64,000 nt of DNA from contig NZ_LROM01000092.1 in NCBI RefSeq assembly GCF_001758785.1, forward strand, positions 24,708 to 88,707, read 5' to 3'. Position 1 is the stretch's first letter; each line of letters begins with the position of its first letter. Both the position numbers and the translations under genes were made by a program. Shown here one piece after another: positions 43,420 to 54,056 of this stretch. The stretch is from Duganella phyllosphaerae. GTDB lineage: Bacteria > Pseudomonadota > Gammaproteobacteria > Burkholderiales > Burkholderiaceae_D. The notes beneath the pieces are model-generated. The model was not told the origin of the DNA and ran no database searches. It was given only the letters and a program-made list of their open reading frames with translations.

Positions 43420-45129
43420 TCAGAACTGTTCCCATTGCGGGTCGGCGGCCTTGGCAAGGGCGGGCTTGCGTACGGCCAGCTGGCGCTGCGCGGGGCGGGG
43501 TGCCGGCACCGCTGGCCGCGCCTGCCGCGAGGCCGGCGCTGGCGCCGGCAAGCTGGTGCGCTCGCCGAGCCGGAACACGCTCACCACAGCATTGAGGCTG
43601 TTGACCTGCTCCTGCATCGCTTGCGCCGCCGCAGCAGCCTGTTCGACCAGGGCGGCGTTCTGCTGGGTGACGTCATCCATTTGCGTGACGGCAGTATTGA
43701 TCTGTTCGATCCCCGAGGCCTGCTCCTTGCTGGCGGACATCATCTCGGCCATGATGTCGGTGACCCGCCTGACGCTTGCCACCACCTCGTGCATGGTGGA
43801 ACCCGCCTGGTCGACCAGGCGGTTGCCGGTCTTTACTTTTTCCACCGAGTCGCCGATCAGGTCCTTGATTTCCCTGGCTGCGGCCGCCGAGCGCTGGGCC
43901 AGGTTGCGCACCTCGGTGGCGACCACGGCGAAGCCACGGCCCTGTTCACCGGCGCGCGCCGCTTCCACCGCCGCGTTCAGCGCCAGGATATTGGTCTGGA
44001 AGGCGATCCCATCGATCACGCCGATAATGTCGACGATCTTGCGCGCCGAAACGTCGATGGCGGCCATGGTGTCGACCACCTGCGCCACCACCGCGCCACC
44101 CTTGGCGGCGACGTCGGATGCCGTTTCGGCCAGCCCATTGGCCTGCTGGGCATTGTCGTTGTTGATCCGTACGGTGCTGGTCAGCTCTTCCATCGAGGAA
44201 GCGGTTTCCTCCAGCGTACTGGCTTGCTGCTCGGTGCGCGAAGACAGGTCGAGGTTGCCCGAAGCAATCTGGCTGGCGGCGCTGGCGATGGTCCCGGTGC
44301 TGTCATGCACCTGCTTGACAATCAGCGCCAGGCTGTCGCGCATGGTTCGCATCGCAAACAGCAAGCTGTGCTGGTCGCCAGCGCGCACCGCGATATCGAC
44401 CGCCAGGTTGCCGTCGGCGATCTGGCCGGCGATCATGGCGGCTTCTGCCGGCTCGCAGCCCAGTTGGCGCGTGACGCCGCGCGTGATCAGCAGCGCCGCA
44501 GCAATGCTGGTGATCAGCGCCAGGGCGCCAGTCACCAGCATCAGCTTGCGCGCGCTGTCGTAGGCCTGCGCGGCGGCCTCGGTACCTTCCTTGTTCTGCC
44601 TTTCCTCGATGCCGACCAGCTTGCGGATCTGTTCCCACCAGGCTTTTTGCACGGGACGGAACTCGAAGCGTAGCAAGGTGTACGCTTCGTCCTGTTTGCC
44701 AGCGAGCGCCAGCGCAGTGGCGCGTTCGATATATGGTGCGGCCAGTTCGGCCTGCTTTTGTATCTGTGCCAGCAGTGCGCGCTCATCGGCCGAGGTGCCC
44801 TGCAAGGTGGTAAACATCCGGGCCAGCTGTTCCTGGGCCTTGCTGTACTTCTGCTGCTGGTCGGCGATACGCTTGATTTCGATCTGGATCTCTTTCGGCT
44901 CCTTGAGCAGGATCAGGTTGCGCATCGCCAGCGCGCGCTCGGTCACCGTCAGGTCCATCGTCTGTGCCAGGCGCGTCTCGACGCCGTTCACTTCCGTGAT
45001 CTCGTCCATGCGTTGCTGGATATCGCGCATGCTGGTCAGTCCCAGCACGATCACGATCACCAGCAGCACGGCCACCAGCCCGAAGCCCATGCCCAAACGC
45101 TGGGCAATGGTTAGGTTATTGAGTTTCAT
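43420..45129 (-). CDS. Methyl-accepting chemotaxis protein
   Basis: 569 residues. Membrane helices ~10-32 ([20 protein letters not shown]) and ~198-218; the periplasmic part between them resembles a four-helix-bundle sensor. A HAMP-like region follows ([26 protein letters not shown]), then the signalling domain with the hairpin [56 protein letters not shown] Pro/Ala-rich tail ends in QWEQF, an xWxxF pentapeptide of the kind that docks CheR/CheB. GGAGA precedes ATG 45129. It is 16 bases upstream of cysC, so the three genes may be cotranscribed. Confidence 0.93.
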   Translation of the reverse strand: MKLNNLTIAQRLGMGFGLVAVLLVIVIVLGLTSMRDIQQRMDEITEVNGVETRLAQTMDLTVTERALAMRNLILLKEPKEIQIEIKRIADQQQKYSKAQEQLARMFTTLQGTSADERALLAQIQKQAELAAPYIERATALALAGKQDEAYTLLRFEFRPVQKAWWEQIRKLVGIEERQNKEGTEAAAQAYDSARKLMLVTGALALITSIAAALLITRGVTRQLGCEPAEAAMIAGQIADGNLAVDIAVRAGDQHSLLFAMRTMRDSLALIVKQVHDSTGTIASAASQIASGNLDLSSRTEQQASTLEETASSMEELTSTVRINNDNAQQANGLAETASDVAAKGGAVVAQVVDTMAAIDVSARKIVDIIGVIDGIAFQTNILALNAAVEAARAGEQGRGFAVVATEVRNLAQRSAAAAREIKDLIGDSVEKVKTGNRLVDQAGSTMHEVVASVRRVTDIMAEMMSASKEQASGIEQINTAVTQMDDVTQQNAALVEQAAAAAQAMQEQVNSLNAVVSVFRLGERTSLPAPAPASRQARPAVPAPRPAQRQLAVRKPALAKAADPQWEQF

Positions 45130-45457
45130 ACGGTTTCTCCACAGGATCTGTCTGCCTGCAATGGCAGGTGTCGGATCATGGTAAGGGGACGGCAGCAGCT
45201 CAATTATCTCCAAAAGTAACAACATTTTCTTATGGGACACTTTCTTCCGGTTCCGCCTGCCGTGACCGCGACTTTCTTCCATGCGCCAGAGCTAAAGCAT
45301 GGAAAGTCCGGTCCTGGTCCGCCGCGACAGGATAGCCGATCGGCTGTCGTTTATATGCAACCGAAGTGTTTTTTCGACATAATTTCACCCAAAAAGTGAC
45401 TTGCAAGATGTTTTCAAGCGATCCCGCGCGCCGGATCGCTGCACGGCTGCTGCCGCT

Positions 45458-45551
45458 TTTTGCAGCATGTAATTTATTCTGTTTGAATTCAATGGCTTGG
45501 AGTGGTAGCTGGGGCCTTGCACACAATCTTATCCACACAATGTGTGCAGAA
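45458..45551 (+). repeat. 93-bp DnaA-box repeat, copy A
   Basis: TTTTGCAGCA, then AATTCAATGGCTTG at 45486, then TTATCCACA at 45529-45537. The box is flanked by perfect 7-bp arms GCACACA/TGTGTGC. Confidence 0.8.
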
Positions 45552-45651
45552 AGGCACAGCCTGCTGGGGTGCAGTGTGGATGGCACCCGGTGCTCTGGCC
45601 GCGGCGCCTGAAACACGGGGTTTTAACGGCGCCAGGATGGCGCTGCCAGTT

Positions 45652-45744
45652 TTTTACTCAAGGTCGATAAGTCCTTATAAATCAACCACCTTGCACCGTT
45701 GGCGTGACCTTGCGCACAATTTTATCCACATAAAATGTGCAGAA
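45652..45744 (+). repeat. 93-bp DnaA-box repeat, copy B
   Basis: TTTTACTCA, then AAATCAACCACCTTG at 45679, then TTATCCACA at 45722-45730, with GCACA/TGTGC arms. Spacings are 27 and 43 bases as in the other copies. Confidence 0.8.
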
Positions 45745-45789
45745 GTTTATCTACGCGATGTCGGTGCCAGGGAATTTGGTGTGCGTCAA

Positions 45790-45882
45790 TTTTACGCATT
45801 GAAAAAAACTTGTTTTAAATCAATGACTTGCTCATCCAGGCTGACGCTTGCGCACAATCTTATCCACATAATTTGTGCAGAA
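45790..45882 (+). repeat. 93-bp DnaA-box repeat, copy C
   Basis: TTTTACGCA, then AAATCAATGACTTG at 45817, then TTATCCACA at 45860-45868, with 6-bp arms GCACAA/TTGTGC. Confidence 0.8.
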
Positions 45883-45940
45883 CTTTCATCGCGCAGTGGA
45901 AACCGCTGCTGCAAGGCGCCTGCAGGGCCCCTTGCCAGAA

Positions 45941-46033
45941 TTTTGCTCAGAACAAAAAAGATCAATGAAATCAATCGCCTAGAAGGTAAGGATGTGGCTT
46001 GCACACAATCTTATCAACAGAATGTGGGCATAA
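45941..46033 (+). repeat. 93-bp DnaA-box repeat, copy D
   Basis: TTTTGCTCA, then AAATCAATCGCCTAG at 45968, then TTATCAACA at 46011-46019 (one change from the box), with GCACACA/TGTGGGC arms (one mismatch). Last copy before exbB. Confidence 0.75.
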
Positions 46034-46116
46034 CTGTCCCTTGCCGACCGGGGCTCAACAAGATACATTGCGCCTTCGGGGTTAATCCCGGCCCAATTCA
46101 TCCACAGGAGTTTGTT

Positions 46117-46722
46117 TTGCTTGCCATTTTCCAAGCTGCAGGTTGGCCCATCTGGTTGTTGCTGATCGCCTCGATCGTTGCCACGGCCCTGATCATCGAA
46201 CGTTTGCTGTCGCTGCGCCGCGCCAAGATCTTGCCGAAGCAACTGTTCGACGAGGTGGTGCAGGTCTATCGGGGCGGCAATATCACGCCCGACATCCTCG
46301 ACAAGCTGGCAAAGAGTTCACCGCTGGGCACGGTGCTGTCGGCCGCGCTGCGCAACGTCGATGCCCCGCGCGACGTGATGAAGGAATCGATCGAGGAAGC
46401 CGGCAGCGGCGTGGCCCACACGCTCGAGCGCTTTCTGACCACGCTGGGCACCATCGCCACGCTGGCGCCGCTGATGGGCCTGTTCGGCACGGTGGTGGGC
46501 ATGATCGAGATCTTCGGATCGCAAAACCCGTCGGGCGCCAATCCGGCGCAGCTGGCGCACGGCATTTCGGTAGCGTTGTACAACACCGGTTTTGGTTTGG
46601 CGATTGCCATGCCGACGCTGGTGTTCTATCGTCACTTCCGCGCGCTGGTGGACAGCTTCGTGATCGACATGGAGCAGCAGGCGGTCAAGTTCGTCGACGT
46701 CGTGCATCGCCAGCGCACGTAA
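46117..46722 (+). CDS. exbB: MotA/TolQ/ExbB family proton channel protein
   Basis: 201 residues. Three membrane segments: WPIWLLLIASIVATALIIERLL at the start, then FLTTLGTIATLAPLMGLFGTVVGMIEIF and LAHGISVALYNTGFGLAIAMPTLVFYRHF, the two conserved helices of the channel. With ExbD it uses the proton gradient to drive TonB (or a Tol-like partner). The start is TTG 46117 (MLAIFQAAG), supported by AGGAG six bases upstream; no ATG or GTG fits the family start. Operon with exbD, lpxK, trm112 and kdsB. Confidence 0.93.
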   Translation: MLAIFQAAGWPIWLLLIASIVATALIIERLLSLRRAKILPKQLFDEVVQVYRGGNITPDILDKLAKSSPLGTVLSAALRNVDAPRDVMKESIEEAGSGVAHTLERFLTTLGTIATLAPLMGLFGTVVGMIEIFGSQNPSGANPAQLAHGISVALYNTGFGLAIAMPTLVFYRHFRALVDSFVIDMEQQAVKFVDVVHRQRT

Positions 46723-46731
46723 GGACCGGGC

Positions 46732-47166
46732 ATGAATTTCCGCAAAGGCAAGGGCCGGGAAGACCCCGAAATCAACCTGATCCCGTTCATCGACGTGCTG
46801 CTGGTGATCCTGATTTTCCTGATGGTTTCCACCACCTACAGCAAGTTCACCGAATTGCAGATCACGCTGCCGACGGCCGAGGCGCACAAGCCCGAGGAAA
46901 AACCGTTCGAACTCAATGTAACGGTGGACGCCAAGGGCAACTACACCATCAATGGCGACCCGGTGTCGTTCCGCGACGTCGCAGGCCTGGCGCAAGCGAT
47001 GCGCAGCGCCGCCGAGAAGGGCGGCCTGAAGGACAAGGAGCCGGTCGTGATCGTCAACGCCGACCAGTTCGCCATGCACCAGATGGTGGTGAACGTGATG
47101 GAAGCGGCGCGCGTGGCCGGCTTCGAGAAGCTGACGTTCGCGGCGCAGACTGGCGGCGGCAAGTAG
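46732..47166 (+). CDS. exbD: Biopolymer transport protein ExbD
   Basis: 144 residues. Short cytoplasmic start (MNFRKGKGREDPEINLIPFID), one membrane helix (VLLVILIFLMVSTTYS) with the conserved proton-path Asp in LIPFIDVLLV, then a periplasmic domain. Partner of ExbB. Its TAG stop shares one base with the lpxK GTG start. Confidence 0.94.
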   Translation: MNFRKGKGREDPEINLIPFIDVLLVILIFLMVSTTYSKFTELQITLPTAEAHKPEEKPFELNVTVDAKGNYTINGDPVSFRDVAGLAQAMRSAAEKGGLKDKEPVVIVNADQFAMHQMVVNVMEAARVAGFEKLTFAAQTGGGK

Positions 47167-48257
47167 TGCTGGAAGCGACGCTGACGCGCAACTGGTTGCG
47201 CCGGGGGCCGCTGGCCTGCGCGCTGTGGCCGGTGTCGCTGCTGTTCGGCGCGCTCAGCGGCGCGCGCGCGGCCATGTTCCGCGCCGGCTGGCTGGCGTCG
47301 TCGCGCCTGCCGGTGCCGGTGGTGGTGGTCGGCAATATCTACATCGGCGGCACCGGCAAGACACCGCTGACGATCTGGCTGGTGCAGGCCTTGCAGGCGC
47401 GCGGCATGCGCCCCGGCGTGATTTCGCGCGGCCACGGCAGCGCGGCCGATACCGTGCGTGAAGTCGGCGCCGGGTCCACCCCGGCCGACGTCGGCGACGA
47501 GCCGCTGCTGATCCGCCAGCGCACCGGCTGCCCGGTGATGGTGGGGCGCGACCGCGCCGCCACCGGCCGCGCCTTGCTCGCCGCGTATCCCGACACCGAC
47601 GTGCTGCTGACCGACGACGGCTTGCAGCACTACGCGCTCCAGCGCGATATCGAAATCATCCTGTTCGACGGCCGCGGCGCCGGCAACGGCTGGCTGCTGC
47701 CGGCCGGGCCGCTGCGCGAGCCGGTGTCGCGCCGGCGCGATTTTACGGTGATCAATGCGCCGGTGCTGACCGATGCACTGGTGCGGTCGGTCGGCTGCTT
47801 CCCCATGGCATCAGTGGGGTCTGACCCCGTACGGGGTCAGACCCCTGCTGTGGGGCTTGCGGGGGGCTACCCGGCGCCACGCCAGATGACGCTGGCCGGC
47901 AGCCACGCCGAGCAGCTGGTCGATCGCACCCGGCGCCAGCCGTTCGCCGACCTGGCGCAGCCCGGCCTGCGCCTGGCCGCCGCTGCCGGCATTGGCAATC
48001 CGGCGCGGTTTTTCGGCATGCTCAAGGCGGCCGGCCTGACCATCGCCGAGCTGCCTTTGCCCGACCACCACGACTTCCGCGACCGGCCTTTCGACGTCCT
48101 GCACGCCGATGTGATCTTGATCACCGAGAAGGATGCAGTAAAATGTGCGCAAATTGAAGAACTCAGAGGCGACCCGCGACTATGGGTCGTCCCGGTCACG
48201 GCGCACATCGATGGCGCGCTGGCCGACCAAATCGTGGAGAAATGTCGTGGACGCTAG
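47166..48257 (+). CDS. lpxK: Tetraacyldisaccharide 4'-kinase (lipid A)
   Basis: Adds the 4'-phosphate to the lipid A disaccharide at the inner membrane. 363 residues (E. coli 328). N-terminal membrane-associated region, then the P-loop [20 protein letters not shown] (~60), [23 protein letters not shown], and the C-terminal DHHDF motif ([13 protein letters not shown]). GTG 47166 is the start, next to the exbD stop. A segment near residues 216-228 ([13 protein letters not shown]) is encoded by a perfect 30-bp palindrome (47816-47845) and partly explains the extra length. Confidence 0.93.
   Translation: MLEATLTRNWLRRGPLACALWPVSLLFGALSGARAAMFRAGWLASSRLPVPVVVVGNIYIGGTGKTPLTIWLVQALQARGMRPGVISRGHGSAADTVREVGAGSTPADVGDEPLLIRQRTGCPVMVGRDRAATGRALLAAYPDTDVLLTDDGLQHYALQRDIEIILFDGRGAGNGWLLPAGPLREPVSRRRDFTVINAPVLTDALVRSVGCFPMASVGSDPVRGQTPAVGLAGGYPAPRQMTLAGSHAEQLVDRTRRQPFADLAQPGLRLAAAAGIGNPARFFGMLKAAGLTIAELPLPDHHDFRDRPFDVLHADVILITEKDAVKCAQIEELRGDPRLWVVPVTAHIDGALADQIVEKCRGR
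47816..47845. repeat. 30-bp perfect palindrome inside lpxK
   Basis: GGGGTCTGACCCC, GTAC, GGGGTCAGACCCC: every base pairs. It stays in frame and adds about ten residues to LpxK. It has the look of a mobile REP-type palindrome; this type of sequence is, from memory, widespread in Oxalobacteraceae genomes. Confidence 0.8.
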
Positions 48258-48423
48258 ATTGCTTGATATCCTGGTTTGCCCGGTCTGCAAAGGCCCCCTG
48301 GAGTACGATAAGAAGGCCCAGGAAATGATTTGCAAGGGCGACCGCCTGGCGTTCCCCATCCGTGACGGCATCCCCATCATGTGGGCCGACGAGGCCCGCA
48401 CCTTGCAGGACAAGGCGGAATAA
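48247..48423 (+). CDS. Trm112 family protein (YcaR-like)
   Basis: 58 residues. [44 protein letters not shown] is the full family signature; the CPVC zinc-like pair is present, but the second pair of the eukaryotic protein is not. Start is GTG 48247 with GGAGA upstream, overlapping the lpxK end by 11 bases. It lies between lpxK and kdsB as in most proteobacteria. Function in bacteria is not settled. Confidence 0.93.
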   Translation: MDARLLDILVCPVCKGPLEYDKKAQEMICKGDRLAFPIRDGIPIMWADEARTLQDKAE

Positions 48424-49194
48424 GTGTCCGCGCCGTCCAACCCAGGTTCCGGCTTCGTCGTCATCATCCCGGCCCGGCTGGCCTCCACCCGGCTGCCCAA
48501 CAAGCCGCTGGCCGATCTCGGCGGCAAGCCGATGGTGGTAAGGGTGGCCGAGCGCGCCCAGCTCTCCGGGGCGGCGCGCATCATCGTCGCCACCGATCAT
48601 GACGACATTCGCGCCGCCTGCCAGATGCATGGCGTGGAAGTGTGCATGACCCGCTCCGACCATCCGTCCGGCACCGACCGCATTGCCGAGGTGGCGCGTA
48701 CGCTCGACCTGGCGCCCGATGCCGTGGTGGTCAACCTGCAAGGCGACGAGCCGCTGATCGATCCGAGCCTGCTGCAGGCCGCTGCCGGCTGCATCGGCGC
48801 GGACGTGCCGATGGCCACCTGCGCCCATCCGCTGCACGACGCCGCCGACGCCTTCAACCCCAACGTGGTCAAGGTGGTGCTCGACAAGCGCGCCCGCGCG
48901 CTGTACTTCTCGCGCGCCACCATCCCGTGGCACCGCGACGGCTTTGCGCAGTCGCAGGTTGATCTGCCGGCGGGCTATGTGCCGCTGCGCCATATCGGCC
49001 TGTACGCGTATCGCAACGACTTCCTGCAAGCGTATCCTGCGCTGGCCGTCTCGCCGCTCGAGGGTATCGAAGCGCTCGAGCAACTGCGGGTGCTGTGGCA
49101 CGGCTATCCGATCGCGGTGCACGTGACCGACACGGCGCCAGCGGCCGGCGTCGATACGCCGGAAGACCTGGCCCGGGTGCGCTTGCTCTATTAA
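48424..49194 (+). CDS. kdsB: 3-deoxy-manno-octulosonate cytidylyltransferase
   Basis: Activates KDO as CMP-KDO for the LPS core. 256 residues. [31 protein letters not shown] is the nucleotide-binding start; [16 protein letters not shown] and [13 protein letters not shown] are family motifs. Start is GTG 48424, immediately after the Trm112 stop (TAAGTG). Last gene of the exbB-kdsB run before a 262-base gap. Confidence 0.96.
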   Translation: MSAPSNPGSGFVVIIPARLASTRLPNKPLADLGGKPMVVRVAERAQLSGAARIIVATDHDDIRAACQMHGVEVCMTRSDHPSGTDRIAEVARTLDLAPDAVVVNLQGDEPLIDPSLLQAAAGCIGADVPMATCAHPLHDAADAFNPNVVKVVLDKRARALYFSRATIPWHRDGFAQSQVDLPAGYVPLRHIGLYAYRNDFLQAYPALAVSPLEGIEALEQLRVLWHGYPIAVHVTDTAPAAGVDTPEDLARVRLLY

Positions 49195-49363
49195 GCGGGC
49201 TTGATCCACATCAAGCCGACCGGGCCGGTGATGCTGCTATAACGTTCCATTGTGGTGCGTTATTCATACGAATATCCCCACGAGAATGCGTTTTTGCCTG
49301 TGACAAACGGTATAAACGATATCAAACTGGCTGATGGGCCAAGTTTTGTGGTAAGTTTCGTAG

Positions 49364-50113
<750 letters not shown>

Positions 50114-50119
50114 GACCTG

Positions 50120-50145
50120 AAAGCGGACCGAGCGTCCGCTTTTTT
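50120..50145 (+). terminator. Intrinsic terminator after adk
   Basis: AAAGCGGAC (50120-50128), loop CGAGC, GTCCGCTTT (50134-50142) running into a T tract. Confidence 0.9.
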
Positions 50146-50231
50146 CATGGCTGTTCAGGTGTCCCCGTTTTGACGTGTTGTGTGTTCGCAGTTGGGTCCG
50201 CAGTTCGTTCGATAACAAAAGGGGAGACACT

Positions 50232-52367
<2,136 letters not shown>

Positions 52368-52443
52368 ACCGCGCCTCCTGCCGCGCGCCGGCCCCGCCTT
52401 GAACGGGGTAGGCTGGCGCCATAACAGGCAGGAGGAGACCACC

Positions 52444-53067
52444 ATGCATCAAGTCAAATTAAACACCCGGCTGGGCGCCGCTGCGGCAGCTGCAGCAGTT
52501 GGCCTGGCCGCCGCCTTGCTGTGCACCGGGGCCGGGGCCCAGCAGCCGGACGAACCGGCAAGGCAGTCCACGCAGCAGCCACCGCAACCGCGCGCGCCCG
52601 AGGTCGATACCGAAAAAGAGGCTTACGCCAAGCTGCCGCCATGCAAGCTCAGCGACGACGGCAAGCACCTGGCCGAGGAACCGTGCCGCACCGCCAAGGC
52701 GCTCGACCCGATGCCACGGCGGCCGGTGCCGCAAGCGATCGAGCGGGTGTCGCCGGCCGAGAGCGATCCGCGTGACCAGGCCATGCCGCCGGCAAGGGGC
52801 GCGCAGACGCCGGCCATGCCGCGTGGGCTGCCCTCAGCGGGCATGCCAGCGACGCCATCGCGGGTATTGCCCACACCGACCACGCCAGCGACGCCACCGC
52901 GCTCGGATCCGGGTGCGCGGCCCGGCGCACCGGTGCCCACCGCCGGCTGCGACGCTGCCGGCTGCAACGGCCCCAACGGCCAGCGCTACAACAACGGTCC
53001 CGGCAATACGGTAGTCAGCCCCAGCGGCAAGCTGTGCTCGCGCAACGGCGCTTTCATCCAGTGCTGA
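52444..53067 (+). CDS. Pro-rich exported protein, unknown function
   Basis: 207 residues. Signal peptide ~1-32 (LGAAAAAAAVGLAAALLCTGAGAQ). The rest is Pro/Arg/Ala-rich and low in complexity (MPRGLPSAGMPATPSRVLPTPTTPATPPRSDP) with Cys pairs in the N-terminal part (PPCKLSDDGKHLAEEPCR) and a Cys-containing end (GCDAAGCNGPNGQRYNNGPGNTVVSPSGKLCSRNGAFIQC). The NGxRYNNGPG..C..NG..IQC end may be a small folded unit. AGGAGGAGACC precedes ATG 52444. No family recognised; it may sit in the periplasm or outer envelope. Confidence 0.7.
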   Translation: MHQVKLNTRLGAAAAAAAVGLAAALLCTGAGAQQPDEPARQSTQQPPQPRAPEVDTEKEAYAKLPPCKLSDDGKHLAEEPCRTAKALDPMPRRPVPQAIERVSPAESDPRDQAMPPARGAQTPAMPRGLPSAGMPATPSRVLPTPTTPATPPRSDPGARPGAPVPTAGCDAAGCNGPNGQRYNNGPGNTVVSPSGKLCSRNGAFIQC

Positions 53068-53115
53068 GCGGCCGGTATATCTCTCCACGCTGAATATGGC
53101 TACAATGACGATCAT

Positions 53116-53144
53116 GACGTTTACGTAAACGTAAAGTAAACGTC
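53116..53144. promoter_or_regulatory. Operator-like inverted repeats upstream of the SDR gene
   Basis: GACGTTTAC, 11 bases, GTAAACGTC (perfect 9-bp arms), overlapping ACGTTTACGTAAACGT (53117-53132), a perfect 16-bp palindrome. TACAAT at 53101-53106 is a likely -10, so the site lies on the start of transcription. It resembles sites described for LiuR-type MerR regulators of branched-chain amino-acid and fatty-acid breakdown (from memory). Confidence 0.65.
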
Positions 53145-53176
53145 AACTTAGGATCAACGTCAACCGTGGAGACACC

Positions 53177-53935
53177 ATGCAAATAAAAGACCAGGTATTC
53201 ATCATCAGCGGCGGCGCCTCGGGCCTGGGCGCGGCCACTGCGCGCATGCTGGCGCAGGCGGGCGGCAAAGTGGTGCTGGCCGACGTCCAGGAAGAGGGCG
53301 GCCAGGCGCTGGCGGCGGAACTTGCGGGCGTGTTCGTGCGCTGCGACGTCACGCTCGAGGCCGACGCCCAGGCAGCGGTGGCGGCGGCGACCGCGCTCGG
53401 ACCATTGCGCGGCCTGGTCAACTGCGCCGGCGTCGCGCCAGCGGCCAAAACCGTCGGCAAGGAAGGCGCCCACGCGCTGGAACTGTTCCAGCGCGTGGTG
53501 GCGATCAACCTGGTAGGCACCTTCAATATGGCGCGCCTGGCGGCCGAGGCAATGAGTAAAACCGCGCCGCTCGACAACGGCGAGCGCGGGGTGATCATCA
53601 ACACGGCGTCGGTGGCGGCGTACGACGGCCAGATGGGACAGGCCGCGTATGCATCGTCCAAGGCGGCGGTAGCGGGACTGACCTTGCCGATGGCGCGCGA
53701 CCTGGCGCGCAGCGGCATCCGCGTGATGGCGATCGCGCCCGGTATTTTCGAAACGCCGATGATGCTCGGCATGCCGCAGGAAGTGCGTGATGCGCTCGGC
53801 GCCATGGTGCCGTTCCCGCCACGCCTGGGCAAGCCGGACGAGTACGCGCAACTGGCGCGGGCGATAGTCGAGAACACCATGCTCAATGGCGAAGTCATAC
53901 GGTTGGATGGCGCCATCCGCATGGCCGCAAAATAA
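53177..53935 (+). CDS. Short-chain dehydrogenase, 3-hydroxyacyl-CoA dehydrogenase type
   Basis: 252 residues, classical SDR. NAD-binding SGGASGLGAATARML (11-25), active site Asn111, Ser145, Tyr158 and Lys162 (YASSK). The KDQVFIISGGASGLG start, NCAGVAPAAKTVG and PFPPRLGKPDEYAQLARAIVENTMLNGEVIRLDGAIRM end closely follow the HSD17B10-like group (3-hydroxy-2-methylbutyryl-CoA / 3-hydroxyacyl-CoA dehydrogenases) of isoleucine and fatty-acid breakdown. An operator of a fitting kind lies at its promoter. It stands alone. Confidence 0.88.
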   Translation: MQIKDQVFIISGGASGLGAATARMLAQAGGKVVLADVQEEGGQALAAELAGVFVRCDVTLEADAQAAVAAATALGPLRGLVNCAGVAPAAKTVGKEGAHALELFQRVVAINLVGTFNMARLAAEAMSKTAPLDNGERGVIINTASVAAYDGQMGQAAYASSKAAVAGLTLPMARDLARSGIRVMAIAPGIFETPMMLGMPQEVRDALGAMVPFPPRLGKPDEYAQLARAIVENTMLNGEVIRLDGAIRMAAK

Positions 53936-53946
53936 TCACAGTGCAT

Positions 53947-53979
53947 GAGGTTCACCAGTAGTTCAGCTGTAGTTCACCG
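53947..53979 (+). promoter_or_regulatory. Three 11-bp direct repeats upstream of ggt
   Basis: GAGGTTCACCA, GTAGTTCAGCT and GTAGTTCACCG in tandem, one helical turn each, ending right before a -35-like TGAACC (53981-53986), 17 bases and TACGAT (54004-54009). Direct repeats on an 11-bp period at this place are typical of OmpR/PhoB-type activator sites. Confidence 0.45.
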
Positions 53980-54056
53980 CTGAACCATTTAAACGATTTC
54001 GTGTACGATGGCCGTTCAGGCGCGCCGCAGGTTGCGCGCCCCGATCCGGAGAACCC

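Larger units (their letters stand above)
45130..46116. other. Long gene-free region carrying the DnaA-box repeat array
   Basis: 987 bases with no credible gene. 45130-45457 should hold the chemoreceptor promoter; it has a dyad (CTTTC-TT-CCATGC / GCATGGAAAG, 45272-45306). 45458-46033 holds four 93-bp repeats. 46034-46116 is the exbB leader with AGGAG at 46106-46110. Open frames that cross the region break the exbB family start and are shadows. Confidence 0.8.

Noticed and set aside
45458..46033. CRISPR array
   Set aside because: Units are 93 bp, start 138-194 bases apart, vary in sequence and have no cas genes near; only short blocks are kept.
45458..46033. Chromosomal replication origin (oriC)
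   Set aside because: The boxes fit, but dnaA, dnaN, rpmH, gyrB and parAB are all absent nearby. Kept only as a hypothesis to test by GC skew.
45502..46116. Long N-terminal extension of exbB through the repeat array
   Set aside because: The family start is at 46117 with AGGAG at the right distance; the extension is made of repeat sequence.
46143..47165. Upstream extension of lpxK over exbB and exbD
   Set aside because: Different frame of two known genes; GTG 47166 starts the LpxK family sequence.
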